Shown piece by piece: positions 1 through 9,677 of a stretch of DNA of 49,763 bases (its first letter is position 1; each line of letters begins with the position of its first letter). The notes below the pieces were generated by a model. The model had not been told where the DNA came from and did no database searches. It saw only the letters and a program-made list of their open reading frames with translations. A program made the position numbers and the translations under genes. The stretch is from assembly GCA_947624105.1 (NCBI GenBank), contig CANQIX010000004.1, forward strand, positions 1 to 49,763, read 5' to 3'. The stretch comes from an uncultured Clostridia bacterium (GTDB lineage Bacteria > Bacillota > Clostridia > Christensenellales > UBA1242).

Positions 1-901
1 CAACGTTATCAACAAGGTCGTGCACGTGCAAAATGTTCCCGCACGAGAAGAGCCATTCCTTTTCCGTTTGATAATATTCATTTACAAACGCTCCGCTTGT
101 GCGAGGATTGATGCTTACGTCAACCAAATTCATCTCTGGAATAAGCCCAACTGAAAGTATAACTGTGTCGCACTTTTGGAATTTTTTAGTTGAAAGAATA
201 GGCTTCATATTTTCGTCTACTTGCCCATACCACACGCCCTCAACTCTGTCCTTTCCAACAACTTCAAAAATTGTTGTGTTGTAATAGAGTGGAATATTGT
301 AATCTTCAAGGCACTGCATAATGTTTCTTCTAAGTCCACTTGATGTCGAATTTATTTCAAACACTGCGTGCACCTTTGCGCCCTCAAGTGTAAGTCTTCT
401 TGCCATAATAAGTCCAATGTCGCCGCTTCCAAGAATCACCACTTCTTTGCCAACCATCTTTCCGTCAATGTTTGCCATCTTTTGTGCCGTTCCGGCGGTT
501 AAGATTCCCATTGGACGAGTGCCGTTTAGGTTTATGTTTCCAGCCGTTCTTTCTCTGCAGCCCATTGCAATAATAAGCGATTTACATTCGATTTCAAACA
601 CACCATCTTTGCCGATAACCGACGCCTTTCTTTCGCCTATCTCCTTTACAAGTGTGTTTGTGAGAATTGTTATGTTTTTGTCCTTTTCAACCATTCTTCT
701 AAAACGATAAGCAAACTCTGGGCCTGTGAGTTCCTCACCAAAATAGTGAAGTCCAAAGCCGTTGTGTATGCATTGATTTAATATTCCGCCCAAAACTCCA
801 TCGCGCTCTACAAGCACAACTTTGCTTCCGTTTTGTGATGCAGAAAGGGCGGCGCTCATTCCTGCAGGTCCGCCACCAATAATTAAAACATCAGTTTTCA
901 T
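1..901 (-). CDS. FAD/NAD(P)-binding oxidoreductase of the glycerol-3-phosphate dehydrogenase cluster (3' end outside window)
   Basis: Flavin-dependent pyridine-nucleotide oxidoreductase, about 300 residues visible, running off the left edge. The N-terminus carries the dinucleotide motif IIGGGPAG (residues 7-14) with the ribose-binding Glu32; a second nucleotide-binding motif, LGSGDIG, lies near residue 155. The stretch GGILNQCIHNGFG, with Cys44, is characteristic of a Firmicutes family that accompanies a GlpO/GlpA-like protein. The ATG (901-899) lies inside the end of the upstream gene (11-base overlap in another frame), so translation is probably coupled. In related genomes this pair is usually followed by a DUF1667 protein, which would lie left of base 1 (inference). 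It probably passes electrons from the partner dehydrogenase to NAD(P) or another carrier; the acceptor cannot be read from sequence. Confidence 0.8.
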   Translation of the reverse strand, partial: MKTDVLIIGGGPAGMSAALSASQNGSKVVLVERDGVLGGILNQCIHNGFGLHYFGEELTGPEFAYRFRRMVEKDKNITILTNTLVKEIGERKASVIGKDGVFEIECKSLIIAMGCRERTAGNINLNGTRPMGILTAGTAQKMANIDGKMVGKEVVILGSGDIGLIMARRLTLEGAKVHAVFEINSTSSGLRRNIMQCLEDYNIPLYYNTTIFEVVGKDRVEGVWYGQVDENMKPILSTKKFQKCDTVILSVGLIPEMNLVDVSINPRTSGAFVNEYYQTEKEWLFSCGNILHVHDLVDNV

Positions 902-2303
902 CTCTTATATCCCCCACAGCAACTTCGCTTCCACGATTTTCTTTTAAAACATCTTCGTATCTTATCTTTCTTACTTCTCTAATTGCATTTACAACCTTAG
1001 TAAAACAAAATCCGCCCTGGCAAAGTCCCATTCCGGCGTTTGTTCTGCGCTTAACTGCATCAACCGACCTAACTTTAAGTGGTCTGTTCAGCGCGTTTAG
1101 AACATCGCCCTTTGTTATCTTTTCGCACTTGCATACGATTTCGCCATAGTTCTTATCGCGTGCAATCATTTCGTTCTGCACCTTGACTGGATAGTCCTTT
1201 AACATCTTGTATGGCTCTATCTTCTTCAAATTTTCTAGTTCTTTGGTAGGGAATTTCAAAAGTTTGCAGACATAATTTGCAATTGCTGGTGCTGATGTAA
1301 GCCCTGGCGAACATATCCCTGCAATATTTACAACTCCCTCTGCCTTTTTGCTGTTTTCAATGATAAAATCATCGCCCGAAATAACTCTTATTCCAGAAAA
1401 CTCTCTTATTGCGTTTTTAAAGTTTATATCTTTTATGATAAGCCCGGCTTTTGCTCGTATCTCGTTTAACCCATCGGCAGTTGTCTTTGTTACATCATCA
1501 CTATCTTGGCCTGTTGGCCCAACTAAGAAGTTTCCATCGACAGTAGGTGTTATGAGCACGCCCTTTCCTATTGCGGTAGGAAGCGGAAAGATTGTGCAAG
1601 GCACTCTGGTTGTCGATTGCTTTGAAAAGACAAAATACTCTCCTCTCCTAAATTTTATGTCATACGTTTCTGTGCCTAAAATATTTGCAACTTCGTTGTA
1701 TCCTGCTCCGGCGGAGTTAATTATATACTTCGTTTCAAATGTGTTCTTTTTTGTTGTTACAACATAAACACCGCCCTGCTTTTTGCAAGACACCAAATCT
1801 TCTTCGAGGAAGACTTTTCCTCCGTTTATTATTCCCTCTTCGGCAAGTGTAATTGTAAGCAAATATGGACTTACTATGGAAGAGGTTTTTGCGTAAAGCC
1901 CCACCGTGATGTTGTCTTGCAAGTTTGGAACTATTTTTAAAAGTTGCTCTCTGTTTAAAATTTCAAGTCCCTTAACTTTGTTTACCTGCCCCCTGTCATA
2001 CAGCGCTTTAACTTTGTTGTAATCATCTCCAACAACAAGCGCTCCACAGTTTTTAAGTGGAACAGATAGACGCTTGCAAAGTGCTGGAAAAATTCTGCTC
2101 CCCTCTACATTTAACTTTGCCTTTAATGTCCCTGGCTCTGGGTCGTGCCCTGCGTGAACGATTCCACTGTTTGCCTTGCTTGCTCCAGTCGCAACATCGC
2201 TTGCTTTGTCGATAAGTGCAACCCTCTTGCCTATTCTTGTAAGTTTGTTGAATATCGCCGCGCCAACAACTCCACCGCCAATCACCAAACAATCTACCTT
2301 CAT
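891..2303 (-). CDS. Glycerol-3-phosphate dehydrogenase-like FAD oxidoreductase with C-terminal BFD-type [2Fe-2S] domain
   Basis: A 470-residue DAO-fold flavoprotein likely to oxidise glycerol 3-phosphate to dihydroxyacetone phosphate. Residues 5-30 are the FAD-binding Rossmann motif (VIGGGVVGAA, then Asp near 31). The stretch ATGASKANSGIVHAG is typical of the GlpA/GlpO group. The C-terminal 90 residues hold four cysteines as CKC and CQGGFC, the BFD-like [2Fe-2S] pattern. The start was set at 2303 because GGAG lies 6-8 bases upstream; an earlier in-frame ATG at 2384 falls before the -10 element and has no ribosome binding site. Divergent from glpK, which fits the assignment. Substrate is inferred from family and context; other 2-hydroxyacids are possible. 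Confidence 0.8.
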   Translation of the reverse strand: MKVDCLVIGGGVVGAAIFNKLTRIGKRVALIDKASDVATGASKANSGIVHAGHDPEPGTLKAKLNVEGSRIFPALCKRLSVPLKNCGALVVGDDYNKVKALYDRGQVNKVKGLEILNREQLLKIVPNLQDNITVGLYAKTSSIVSPYLLTITLAEEGIINGGKVFLEEDLVSCKKQGGVYVVTTKKNTFETKYIINSAGAGYNEVANILGTETYDIKFRRGEYFVFSKQSTTRVPCTIFPLPTAIGKGVLITPTVDGNFLVGPTGQDSDDVTKTTADGLNEIRAKAGLIIKDINFKNAIREFSGIRVISGDDFIIENSKKAEGVVNIAGICSPGLTSAPAIANYVCKLLKFPTKELENLKKIEPYKMLKDYPVKVQNEMIARDKNYGEIVCKCEKITKGDVLNALNRPLKVRSVDAVKRRTNAGMGLCQGGFCFTKVVNAIREVRKIRYEDVLKENRGSEVAVGDIRDEN

Positions 2304-2346
2304 TGACTCTCCTTTTCTTTCTGCCAACCGCAGTTCGTATAGATAT

Positions 2347-2375
2347 ATTCTAGAAAATAAAAAAAACTTTGTCAA
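2347..2375 (-). promoter_or_regulatory. Promoter of the FAD oxidoreductase operon
   Basis: Leftward TTGACA (2370-2375), 17-base spacer, TAGAAT (2347-2352). It places the transcript start near 2340, about 37 bases before the chosen ATG. An imperfect dyad (AATAT-TTC-AAAAA at 2375-2387 against TTTTTGATATT at 2399-2409) lies between this promoter and the glpK promoter. It could be a shared operator, but the region is so AT-rich that chance is possible. Confidence 0.75.
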
Positions 2376-2401
2376 ATATTTCAAAAAGTTATAAAATGTT
2401 T

Positions 2402-2428
2402 TTGATATTTTTTTAATTATGTTACAAT
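2402..2428 (+). promoter_or_regulatory. Extended -10 promoter of the glpK operon
   Basis: TACAAT at 2423-2428 is preceded by TG one base away (TGtTACAAT), an extended -10. A TTGATA at 2402-2407 lies only 15 bases upstream, so the -35 may be weak. The ribosome binding site AAGGAG follows at 2435-2440. Confidence 0.6.
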
Positions 2429-2445
2429 AATGCTAAGGAGATGAT

Positions 2446-3900
2446 ATGAGAAAATTTGTTATGGGAATTGACGAAGGGACAACAAGCACCCGCGCCGTTC
2501 TATATGATGTAGCAAAAAACAAAATTGTTGATATTGAAAGCAAAAAGTTTAAGCAGTTTTATCCGGCAAGTGGATATGTCGAACAAGACGCCGAAGAAAT
2601 TTTAAAGGCGGTTGAATCCACTGCAAAAACTGTTTTGAAAAGAAATAATATAAAAGAAGGCGAACTTGTTGGCGTTGGCTTAACAAATCAGCGCGAAACG
2701 GTTGTTGGCTGGGATAAGAGAACTCTTAAACCAATCTATCACGCAATTGTTTGGCAGTGCCGCAGAACGACCGAATACATAAAGTCGTTGCCTAAAAATA
2801 TTAAAACGAAAATCCACAAAAAAACCGGCTTAATCCCAGACCCATATTTTAGTGCGTCAAAAATTAAGTGGCTTATGGACAACGTGAAAGAGGCAAGCAA
2901 ACTTGCAGCAGAGGGCAACCTTTGTTTTGGAACAATCGATTCCTACATTGCAACCGCACTCACTGGCAATCACGTAACCGACACAACCAACGCATCAAGA
3001 ACTATGCTTATGAATCTTGACACGCTTGATTGGGACAAAGACTTGCTTACCTATTTCAACATTCCAAAAGAATCCTTGCCAAAGATACTTCCAAGCGATG
3101 CCGAATTTGGTAAGATTGAAAAATTTTTGAATGCCCCACTCTGCGCAATCATCGGCGACCAACAATCGAGTATGATTGGGCAAGGTGCAGTCGATTATGG
3201 CAGCACAAAAGTTACCTATGGAACTGGCTGCTTTATACTGACAAATATCGGTCAAAAGGCGGAGAAGCGTCCTGACAAACTGCTTGTAACTGTTGCAAGC
3301 ACGCTTGGAAATAAAACTGAGTATGCAATAGAGGGAAGTATCTACAGTGCTTGCAGTGGACTTAACTACTTAAAGAACAACCTTTCAATGTATAGCGACG
3401 TTTCAAAAACAAGCGATATGGCAAAATCACTGAAAGACAACGAAGGCGTTTACTTTGTTCCTGCGTTCACCGGACTTGGCTCTCCTTATTGGAATAACGA
3501 TGTAAGAGCGCAACTTTCCGGAATCACCTTTGCCACAACAAAATCGCATATCGTAAGAGCAATGCTTGAAAGTATGGTCTACAACACAAAGGCGGTTGTT
3601 GATGAGATGCGTGCCTGCGGACTGAGATTTTCAAAAATATCGGTTGACGGAGGCGGCAGCAATAACGACTTTATGATGCAATTCTTAGCAGATATGTTAA
3701 ATCACGCAGTTGTAAGAAGTGTAAGTTCTGAAGCAACGGTTATGGGCGCAATATATGTTGCGATGATGTCGCGAAAACTTATCACCGAAGAAAAAGTTAA
3801 AGAACTCACCGCATCACAACAATCTTTTGAACCAAAACTAAACGAAAAACTTAGACAAAAATATTATGATGGCTGGCAAAATGCCATCGCGAAATTATAG
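2446..3900 (+). CDS. glpK: Glycerol kinase
   Basis: ATP-dependent phosphorylation of glycerol to sn-glycerol 3-phosphate. At 484 residues it is slightly shorter than the usual 495-505. Family motifs run in order: GIDEGTTSTRAVLYD at the N-terminus, NQRET and VWQCRRT in the substrate region, GDQQSSMIGQG, YGTGCFILTN, PAFTGLGSPYW, and VDGGGSNNDFMMQF in the ATP-binding half. The loop that in Enterococcus GlpK carries the HPr-phosphorylated histidine (YHFYG context just before the GDQQ motif) is absent here: only IEKFLNAPLC precedes it. Control by PTS phosphorylation is therefore unlikely (inference from alignment by eye). First gene of a rightward operon with a hydrolase and a YhhN protein, and divergent from the G3P dehydrogenase-like genes. 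Confidence 0.95.
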   Translation: MRKFVMGIDEGTTSTRAVLYDVAKNKIVDIESKKFKQFYPASGYVEQDAEEILKAVESTAKTVLKRNNIKEGELVGVGLTNQRETVVGWDKRTLKPIYHAIVWQCRRTTEYIKSLPKNIKTKIHKKTGLIPDPYFSASKIKWLMDNVKEASKLAAEGNLCFGTIDSYIATALTGNHVTDTTNASRTMLMNLDTLDWDKDLLTYFNIPKESLPKILPSDAEFGKIEKFLNAPLCAIIGDQQSSMIGQGAVDYGSTKVTYGTGCFILTNIGQKAEKRPDKLLVTVASTLGNKTEYAIEGSIYSACSGLNYLKNNLSMYSDVSKTSDMAKSLKDNEGVYFVPAFTGLGSPYWNNDVRAQLSGITFATTKSHIVRAMLESMVYNTKAVVDEMRACGLRFSKISVDGGGSNNDFMMQFLADMLNHAVVRSVSSEATVMGAIYVAMMSRKLITEEKVKELTASQQSFEPKLNEKLRQKYYDGWQNAIAKL

Positions 3901-3910
3901 AGGAGGAAAT

Positions 3911-5161
3911 ATGGAAAAGGGAAAGACAAAAAAGGTCGAAGAAGAAAAACAAACGACCAAGCAGCCTGCTAAAAAGGCAGCACCAAAAAGCGCAACAAAA
4001 ACAGAAAGCGCAAAACAGACAAAAACAGCCGCAAAGCCTAAAGAGGTAAAAGAAACAAAAGAGGTTGTAAAGGCGGAAGAAAAATCGGCAGCAAAAACAA
4101 CAAAAAAGGCTGCAACTAAGGCAACTGAGGAAAAGGCTCCAAAGGCTGTGAAAACAGAACAGCCTGCAAAAGCAGAAAAAGTAGAAAAAGTAGAAAAAAC
4201 TACGAAAAAGGCAACAAAAAACACTGAAAAAGCAACAAAAACTGCTGAAACACCAGCAAAAACTAAAAAATCTGCTGCAAAGGCGTATGATGTAATACAA
4301 GTTGAAGGGTATCACAAACTCCCACTTTACACTTATATCTATGACAATGTAAAAGATCCTAAAGCGGTTGTATTGATTGTTCACGGAATGCAAGAACACG
4401 CCGGAAGATATGAAAACTTTGCAAAGTTTTTAAATGCCAACGGATATATCGTTGTTGCAAACGACCTTAGAGGACACGGACACAACTGCCCTACCGAAAA
4501 GCGTGGATTTGGCGAACGCGATATCTATGCAGAAACAGTTAAAGACGAAACAATCTTAATTGAAAAATTGCACGACGCCTACAAACTTCCAATTTACCTC
4601 CTTGGACATTCCTATGGTTCTATGGTTTCACAAGCGCTTGTTCAAAGCAGCGACTTAATCGAAAAGTGCGTTTTAAGTGGAACGGCAAATGGCTCAAGTG
4701 GAATTATGCAACTTGGTGGCACAACTGCCGGATTCTTATCCCTCTTCAAAGGTGCAAACTCTCCTGGCGGTATGATTGAAAATCTCTGTATCAAAAGTTA
4801 TGGCAAGGGCTTTGAAAGAGGCAACTGGCTTACAAGAGATGAGTCTGTGTTTGATGCTTATGTTGCCGACGAAATGTGCGGCGGAAGTTTTCCATTTGGA
4901 TTCTACCACAGTATGCTCCGCAATATGAAACGCATCAACAAAGGCATAAACAAAATCGGCACAAAAAAGATTTTACTCCTATCTGGCGACAAAGACCCTG
5001 TTGGTTCAAACGGCAAGCAAGTTAAATCACTCTGCAAACTTTACCTTGCAAACAACGTGAATGCAAGATATAAATTATATCCAGACGCAAGACACGAAAT
5101 TTTGAATGAAACAAATAAGGAAGAAGTTTATAAAGATATCCTAGACTTCTTCAACGAATAA
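3911..5161 (+). CDS. Alpha/beta hydrolase, lysophospholipase/monoacylglycerol lipase-like, with long Lys/Ala-rich N-terminus
   Basis: A 416-residue serine hydrolase. Residues 1-125 are low-complexity Lys/Ala/Thr/Glu sequence resembling histone-H1-like tails. The catalytic domain follows: oxyanion region VVLIVHGMQEHAGRY, a DLRGHGHN segment, nucleophile elbow GHSYG with Ser234, Asp362 in SGDKDPVG, and His395 in DARHE. This order and the HGMQEHAGRY motif fit the monoacylglycerol lipase/lysophospholipase (Hydrolase_4) group. The start at 3911 follows AGGAGG at 3901-3906; an ATG at 3866 lies inside glpK and lacks a good site. The gene begins 10 bases after the glpK stop, so it is probably co-transcribed and may supply glycerol from lyso- or monoacyl lipids (inference). 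No signal peptide is visible, so it is probably cytoplasmic or bound peripherally through its basic tail. Confidence 0.8.
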   Translation: MEKGKTKKVEEEKQTTKQPAKKAAPKSATKTESAKQTKTAAKPKEVKETKEVVKAEEKSAAKTTKKAATKATEEKAPKAVKTEQPAKAEKVEKVEKTTKKATKNTEKATKTAETPAKTKKSAAKAYDVIQVEGYHKLPLYTYIYDNVKDPKAVVLIVHGMQEHAGRYENFAKFLNANGYIVVANDLRGHGHNCPTEKRGFGERDIYAETVKDETILIEKLHDAYKLPIYLLGHSYGSMVSQALVQSSDLIEKCVLSGTANGSSGIMQLGGTTAGFLSLFKGANSPGGMIENLCIKSYGKGFERGNWLTRDESVFDAYVADEMCGGSFPFGFYHSMLRNMKRINKGINKIGTKKILLLSGDKDPVGSNGKQVKSLCKLYLANNVNARYKLYPDARHEILNETNKEEVYKDILDFFNE

Positions 5162-5175
5162 AAGGTAGGTGTGAT

Positions 5176-5868
5176 ATGATGGTTGCAACATATTTGTTCT
5201 TTGGATTATGTATCCTTTTAACTGTGGTGTTCTGCATCGTTCGAACAAAAAAGCCTGGCGCTGTTTCGCTGACATTAAAGACTCTCGCTTCGCTTTGCTT
5301 TGTTATGATTGCTGTTATTGGACTTTGCTTAAAGGGATTTTCAGTAACAAGATTGCTCTTTCTAATTGGTGGCTTGTTTGGGCTTGCCGGAGATGTCCTT
5401 CTTGACTTAAAAATTATGTATCCGGAAAAGAGTAACCCATACTTTATATCTGGAACATTGTCATTCTTTGCTGGGCACGTTTTCTATATGACAGCAAGCG
5501 TAATCTTGCTTGTTCAAGCAAACAGCATTTGGATGTTCTTCCTTGCACTTTTAATCGGCGTTCTGCTTACAGTTCTTATCACCCTTTCTTCTAAGAAGAT
5601 GAAACTTGACTTTGGCGAACACAAAACACTTGTATATATGTATACTTACATTCTTACATCTATGCTTTGCGTTTCAGTTATGATTGCAATATTATCCCCT
5701 ATTTTCTGGGTTTTCGCTGCCGGTATGTTGTTATTCCTTGTAAGCGATTTGGTGCTTTCAATGCAATATTTTGGCGGAAATACAAAGAAAATTATGGTGT
5801 ATATCAACCACATTCTATACTACCTATCACAATGCTTAATCGCGCTTCTTGTTGTGATTGCACTTTAA
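5176..5868 (+). CDS. YhhN/TMEM86 family membrane protein (lysoplasmalogenase-like)
   Basis: A 230-residue integral membrane protein with about eight hydrophobic helices. The segment GLFGLAGDVLLDLK, followed some 20 residues later by GTLSFFAGHVFYM, matches the GD...L and G..FF..gH..Y signature of the YhhN family. Characterised members (TMEM86 of animals, some bacterial ones) cleave the vinyl-ether bond of lysoplasmalogens. It starts 14 bases after the hydrolase stop, preceded by AGGTAGGTG, and ends the operon. A lyso-lipid hydrolase, a lysoplasmalogenase-type protein and glycerol kinase together suggest ether-lipid or lyso-lipid salvage, plausible because many Clostridia make plasmalogens (inference). 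Confidence 0.65.
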   Translation: MMVATYLFFGLCILLTVVFCIVRTKKPGAVSLTLKTLASLCFVMIAVIGLCLKGFSVTRLLFLIGGLFGLAGDVLLDLKIMYPEKSNPYFISGTLSFFAGHVFYMTASVILLVQANSIWMFFLALLIGVLLTVLITLSSKKMKLDFGEHKTLVYMYTYILTSMLCVSVMIAILSPIFWVFAAGMLLFLVSDLVLSMQYFGGNTKKIMVYINHILYYLSQCLIALLVVIAL

Positions 5869-5884
5869 TTTGAATAAACAAAAA

Positions 5885-5911
5885 AATATCGCAAATCGCG
5901 ATATTTTTTTA
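5885..5911. terminator. Bidirectional intrinsic terminator
   Basis: ATATCGC (5886-5892), a 5-base loop, then GCGATAT (5898-5904), with A-runs on the left and T-runs on the right. It lies between the convergent YhhN and pnuC-like genes and can serve both. Confidence 0.85.
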
Positions 5912-5915
5912 TTTT

Positions 5916-6689
5916 CTAATCCAATGGTGTTCTGCAGATGTTTAGTGCAATATTGACTGAGTTTTCTTGTCCTTTGCGTTTTCGTGCTATGTAAATAATC
6001 CACTTTACAAACCCATAACAAGTGTTCATCATCATTGCAACCGTTGTGATAAGCATAATATAGTGCCCCGAGAAAATCCACAACAAGCCGTCTAAAATTA
6101 AATATGCAAACCACGCATACCACTGCTCATTATAGCGCAGGAGGAGTAAAATTCCGTTTGCCATACCAACCGCACTTACGCAAGCGTCAAGATAGGTGTC
6201 TTCGCAGCCTGGAATCAAACTTAAAATGTATCCAACCACAAATGAAAATACGGCGATTGCAAGCACAACCATCACGTCTTGCCACCAATTTAATTTTTTG
6301 ACCTTAGTTAGTTCCTCTTTCTTTTCGTCCTTGTTCTTTGACCAGTTGACAAAACTTGCAATGTCAATAGGAACCCAAAAGACTAAACTTACAACCGCGC
6401 TTGCATACAACCCAAGCGAACCATAGATAATCATTTCGGTTATCTCGATAAACACAATCGAAACGATAAAGTTGTATCTGCTTTGCTTTGAAATCATAAG
6501 TTCGCAAATTGGATTTGCAACTATCGACAGAACTGAGCAGATAACAATAAGCGGACTTGTGTCTTCAAACATAACATCTGGAAGCCAAATCATTGCCACA
6601 GTGAGTATCACCACAACCGACAAAAGCCAGATAATTTCGTATAAATTAAAAGACTTAATAAAACTTATGAAACTGTTTTTCTTTTGCAT
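5916..6689 (-). CDS. pnuC: PnuC family transporter (nicotinamide riboside or related vitamin)
   Basis: A 257-residue membrane protein with about seven to eight helices. The second half holds the family signature: GMANGILLLLRYNEQWYAW, followed by an isoleucine/leucine-rich helix and MNTCYGFVKW (the N-x-x-x-G-x-x-x-W pattern). Family members import nicotinamide riboside, thiamine or riboflavin by facilitated diffusion coupled to phosphorylation inside the cell. The substrate cannot be decided here; no TPP or FMN riboswitch is seen in the short leader. The ATG at 6689 was preferred because GAGGG ends 5 bases upstream; an alternative GTG at 6701 would lie on that site. Monocistronic. Confidence 0.75.
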   Translation of the reverse strand: MQKKNSFISFIKSFNLYEIIWLLSVVVILTVAMIWLPDVMFEDTSPLIVICSVLSIVANPICELMISKQSRYNFIVSIVFIEITEMIIYGSLGLYASAVVSLVFWVPIDIASFVNWSKNKDEKKEELTKVKKLNWWQDVMVVLAIAVFSFVVGYILSLIPGCEDTYLDACVSAVGMANGILLLLRYNEQWYAWFAYLILDGLLWIFSGHYIMLITTVAMMMNTCYGFVKWIIYIARKRKGQENSVNIALNICRTPLD

Positions 6690-6714
6690 TATTTCCCTCA
6701 CAAAATATAGGTAT

Positions 6715-6744
6715 AGTTTAAGCCAAACACCCCTCTTCTGTCAA
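6715..6744 (-). promoter_or_regulatory. Promoter of the pnuC-like gene
   Basis: TTGACA (6739-6744), 18-base spacer, TAAACT (6715-6720), reading left. The leader to the ATG is only about 20 bases. Confidence 0.75.
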
Positions 6745-6750
6745 GTAAAT

Positions 6751-6774
6751 AAAAAGGCTGTATCGATGATACAG
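6751..6774 (-). terminator. Intrinsic terminator of groES-groEL
   Basis: CTGTATC (6758-6764) and GATACAG (6768-6774) form a 7-bp stem with a 3-base loop, followed in the leftward direction by a T-run (A-run at 6751-6755). Confidence 0.75.
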
Positions 6775-6783
6775 TCCTATATT

Positions 6784-8693
<1,910 letters not shown>

Positions 8694-8731
8694 AAAATAA
8701 CTCCTTTTAATCACGATAAGTATAAAATTTA

Positions 8732-8760
8732 AAATATGAAATGTAAAGTAAATATGTCAA
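8732..8760 (-). promoter_or_regulatory. Probable groESL promoter without CIRCE
   Basis: TTGACA at 8755-8760 with ATATTT 17 bases away (8732-8737), or TATTTT with an 18-base spacer. A second TTGACA-like element lies further upstream. The HrcA operator (TTAGCACTC-N9-GAGTGCTAA) was looked for between 8694 and 8804 and is not present. The region holds no other gene. Confidence 0.5.
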
Positions 8761-8804
8761 AAATTTATGTTTTAAATGCGGTAAAATTGTCAAATTTGCA
8801 CTGC

Positions 8805-9677
8805 TTATAAAAGATCACAAATTTTTATATTCATTTTTTCGTCAACAAGTATACTCTTGTTTTTGTGTCCAAGTTTTATCTCTTTTGCTGCGGCGCTTGC
8901 AAATTTATCCGCCATAAGCAAATCCATTTTTGCCGGTTTTCCGCCACGTTGCGTTCTGCCGACAACTTGATATTTCACTGTGCCTTTTTCAACTCGCTCT
9001 TCAAGTGCTTCAACAAAATAGGTGCGATCTCTCATCTTTTCTTTCAAAACGATGCAAGTCCCTTTGCCGTTATTTACATTTTCTTTAACTTTCTTTGCAA
9101 TCGTGTTGACCTTAAAGTCTTCCATCTTTGCAACAAGCACATCGGCGTTTGCATTTTTATAGGTTTCTTCTGCGATTCTGCCACTATCTCTTCCCATAAC
9201 TTCAAAGAAACAAGTATAGCAGAAGGCGTTTATACTTGGCATACAGTTTTGAATTGTGTAAACGCATTGATCAACCGCCGATTGAAAGCCAAGACTATAG
9301 GAAGAATTGATGACATCGTTATCTATACTCCCTGGAATAAACAACATATTTGCACCTGCTTCCGCAAGTTCTTTTGCTCCTCTTTGCGAGCCGTTTCCAC
9401 CGATAACTATTACATAGTCATAATTTAGTGCATTTTTAAGCCCTTTTTTGAAGTATTTTTCTTCCTTAAACTTTGGATAGCGCGAAGAATAAATCACAGC
9501 CCCTGCTTCGTCTTTGCTTTCTTTAACCGCTTTTAAATCGAGAGGGAAAATATCACCCTCCACAAGCCCCTTATAGCCCGCACGAGCGTAATCTAATTTC
9601 AAATATTTTGACAGAGAATAAACAACTCTGTTCATACCTGGCGCATCACCGCCACTACACAAAACTAAAACTTTCAT
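8805..9677 (-). CDS. pfkA: Phosphofructokinase family protein, divergent
   Basis: Family enzyme that phosphorylates fructose 6-phosphate. Conserved elements are GGDAPGMN (9-16), GYKGL (34-38), SSRYPKF (64-70), PGSIDND (115-121, with catalytic-type Asp119), MGR (161-163) and QRGG (243-246). Deviations by eye from E. coli PfkA: GGDGS is GGNGS here, so Asp103 becomes Asn95, and the histidine of LGHIQRGG is Arg241. At 290 residues it is about 30 shorter than typical PfkA. Position after dnaE, with an ATGA overlap of start and stop, is the classical Firmicutes dnaE-pfkA arrangement. It may be the housekeeping enzyme with altered metal-ATP contacts or a paralogue with another phosphoryl donor or substrate. 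Confidence 0.75.
   Translation of the reverse strand: MKVLVLCSGGDAPGMNRVVYSLSKYLKLDYARAGYKGLVEGDIFPLDLKAVKESKDEAGAVIYSSRYPKFKEEKYFKKGLKNALNYDYVIVIGGNGSQRGAKELAEAGANMLFIPGSIDNDVINSSYSLGFQSAVDQCVYTIQNCMPSINAFCYTCFFEVMGRDSGRIAEETYKNANADVLVAKMEDFKVNTIAKKVKENVNNGKGTCIVLKEKMRDRTYFVEALEERVEKGTVKYQVVGRTQRGGKPAKMDLLMADKFASAAAKEIKLGHKNKSILVDEKMNIKICDLL

Noticed and set aside
3851-4399. A 182-residue Phe/Cys-rich frame opposite the hydrolase N-terminus
   Set aside because: It is the reverse complement of Lys/Ala-rich coding sequence with AAA/AAG and GCA codons; no start signals.
8694-8804. CIRCE/HrcA operator upstream of groES
   Set aside because: No TTAGCACTC or its inverted partner is present on either strand.
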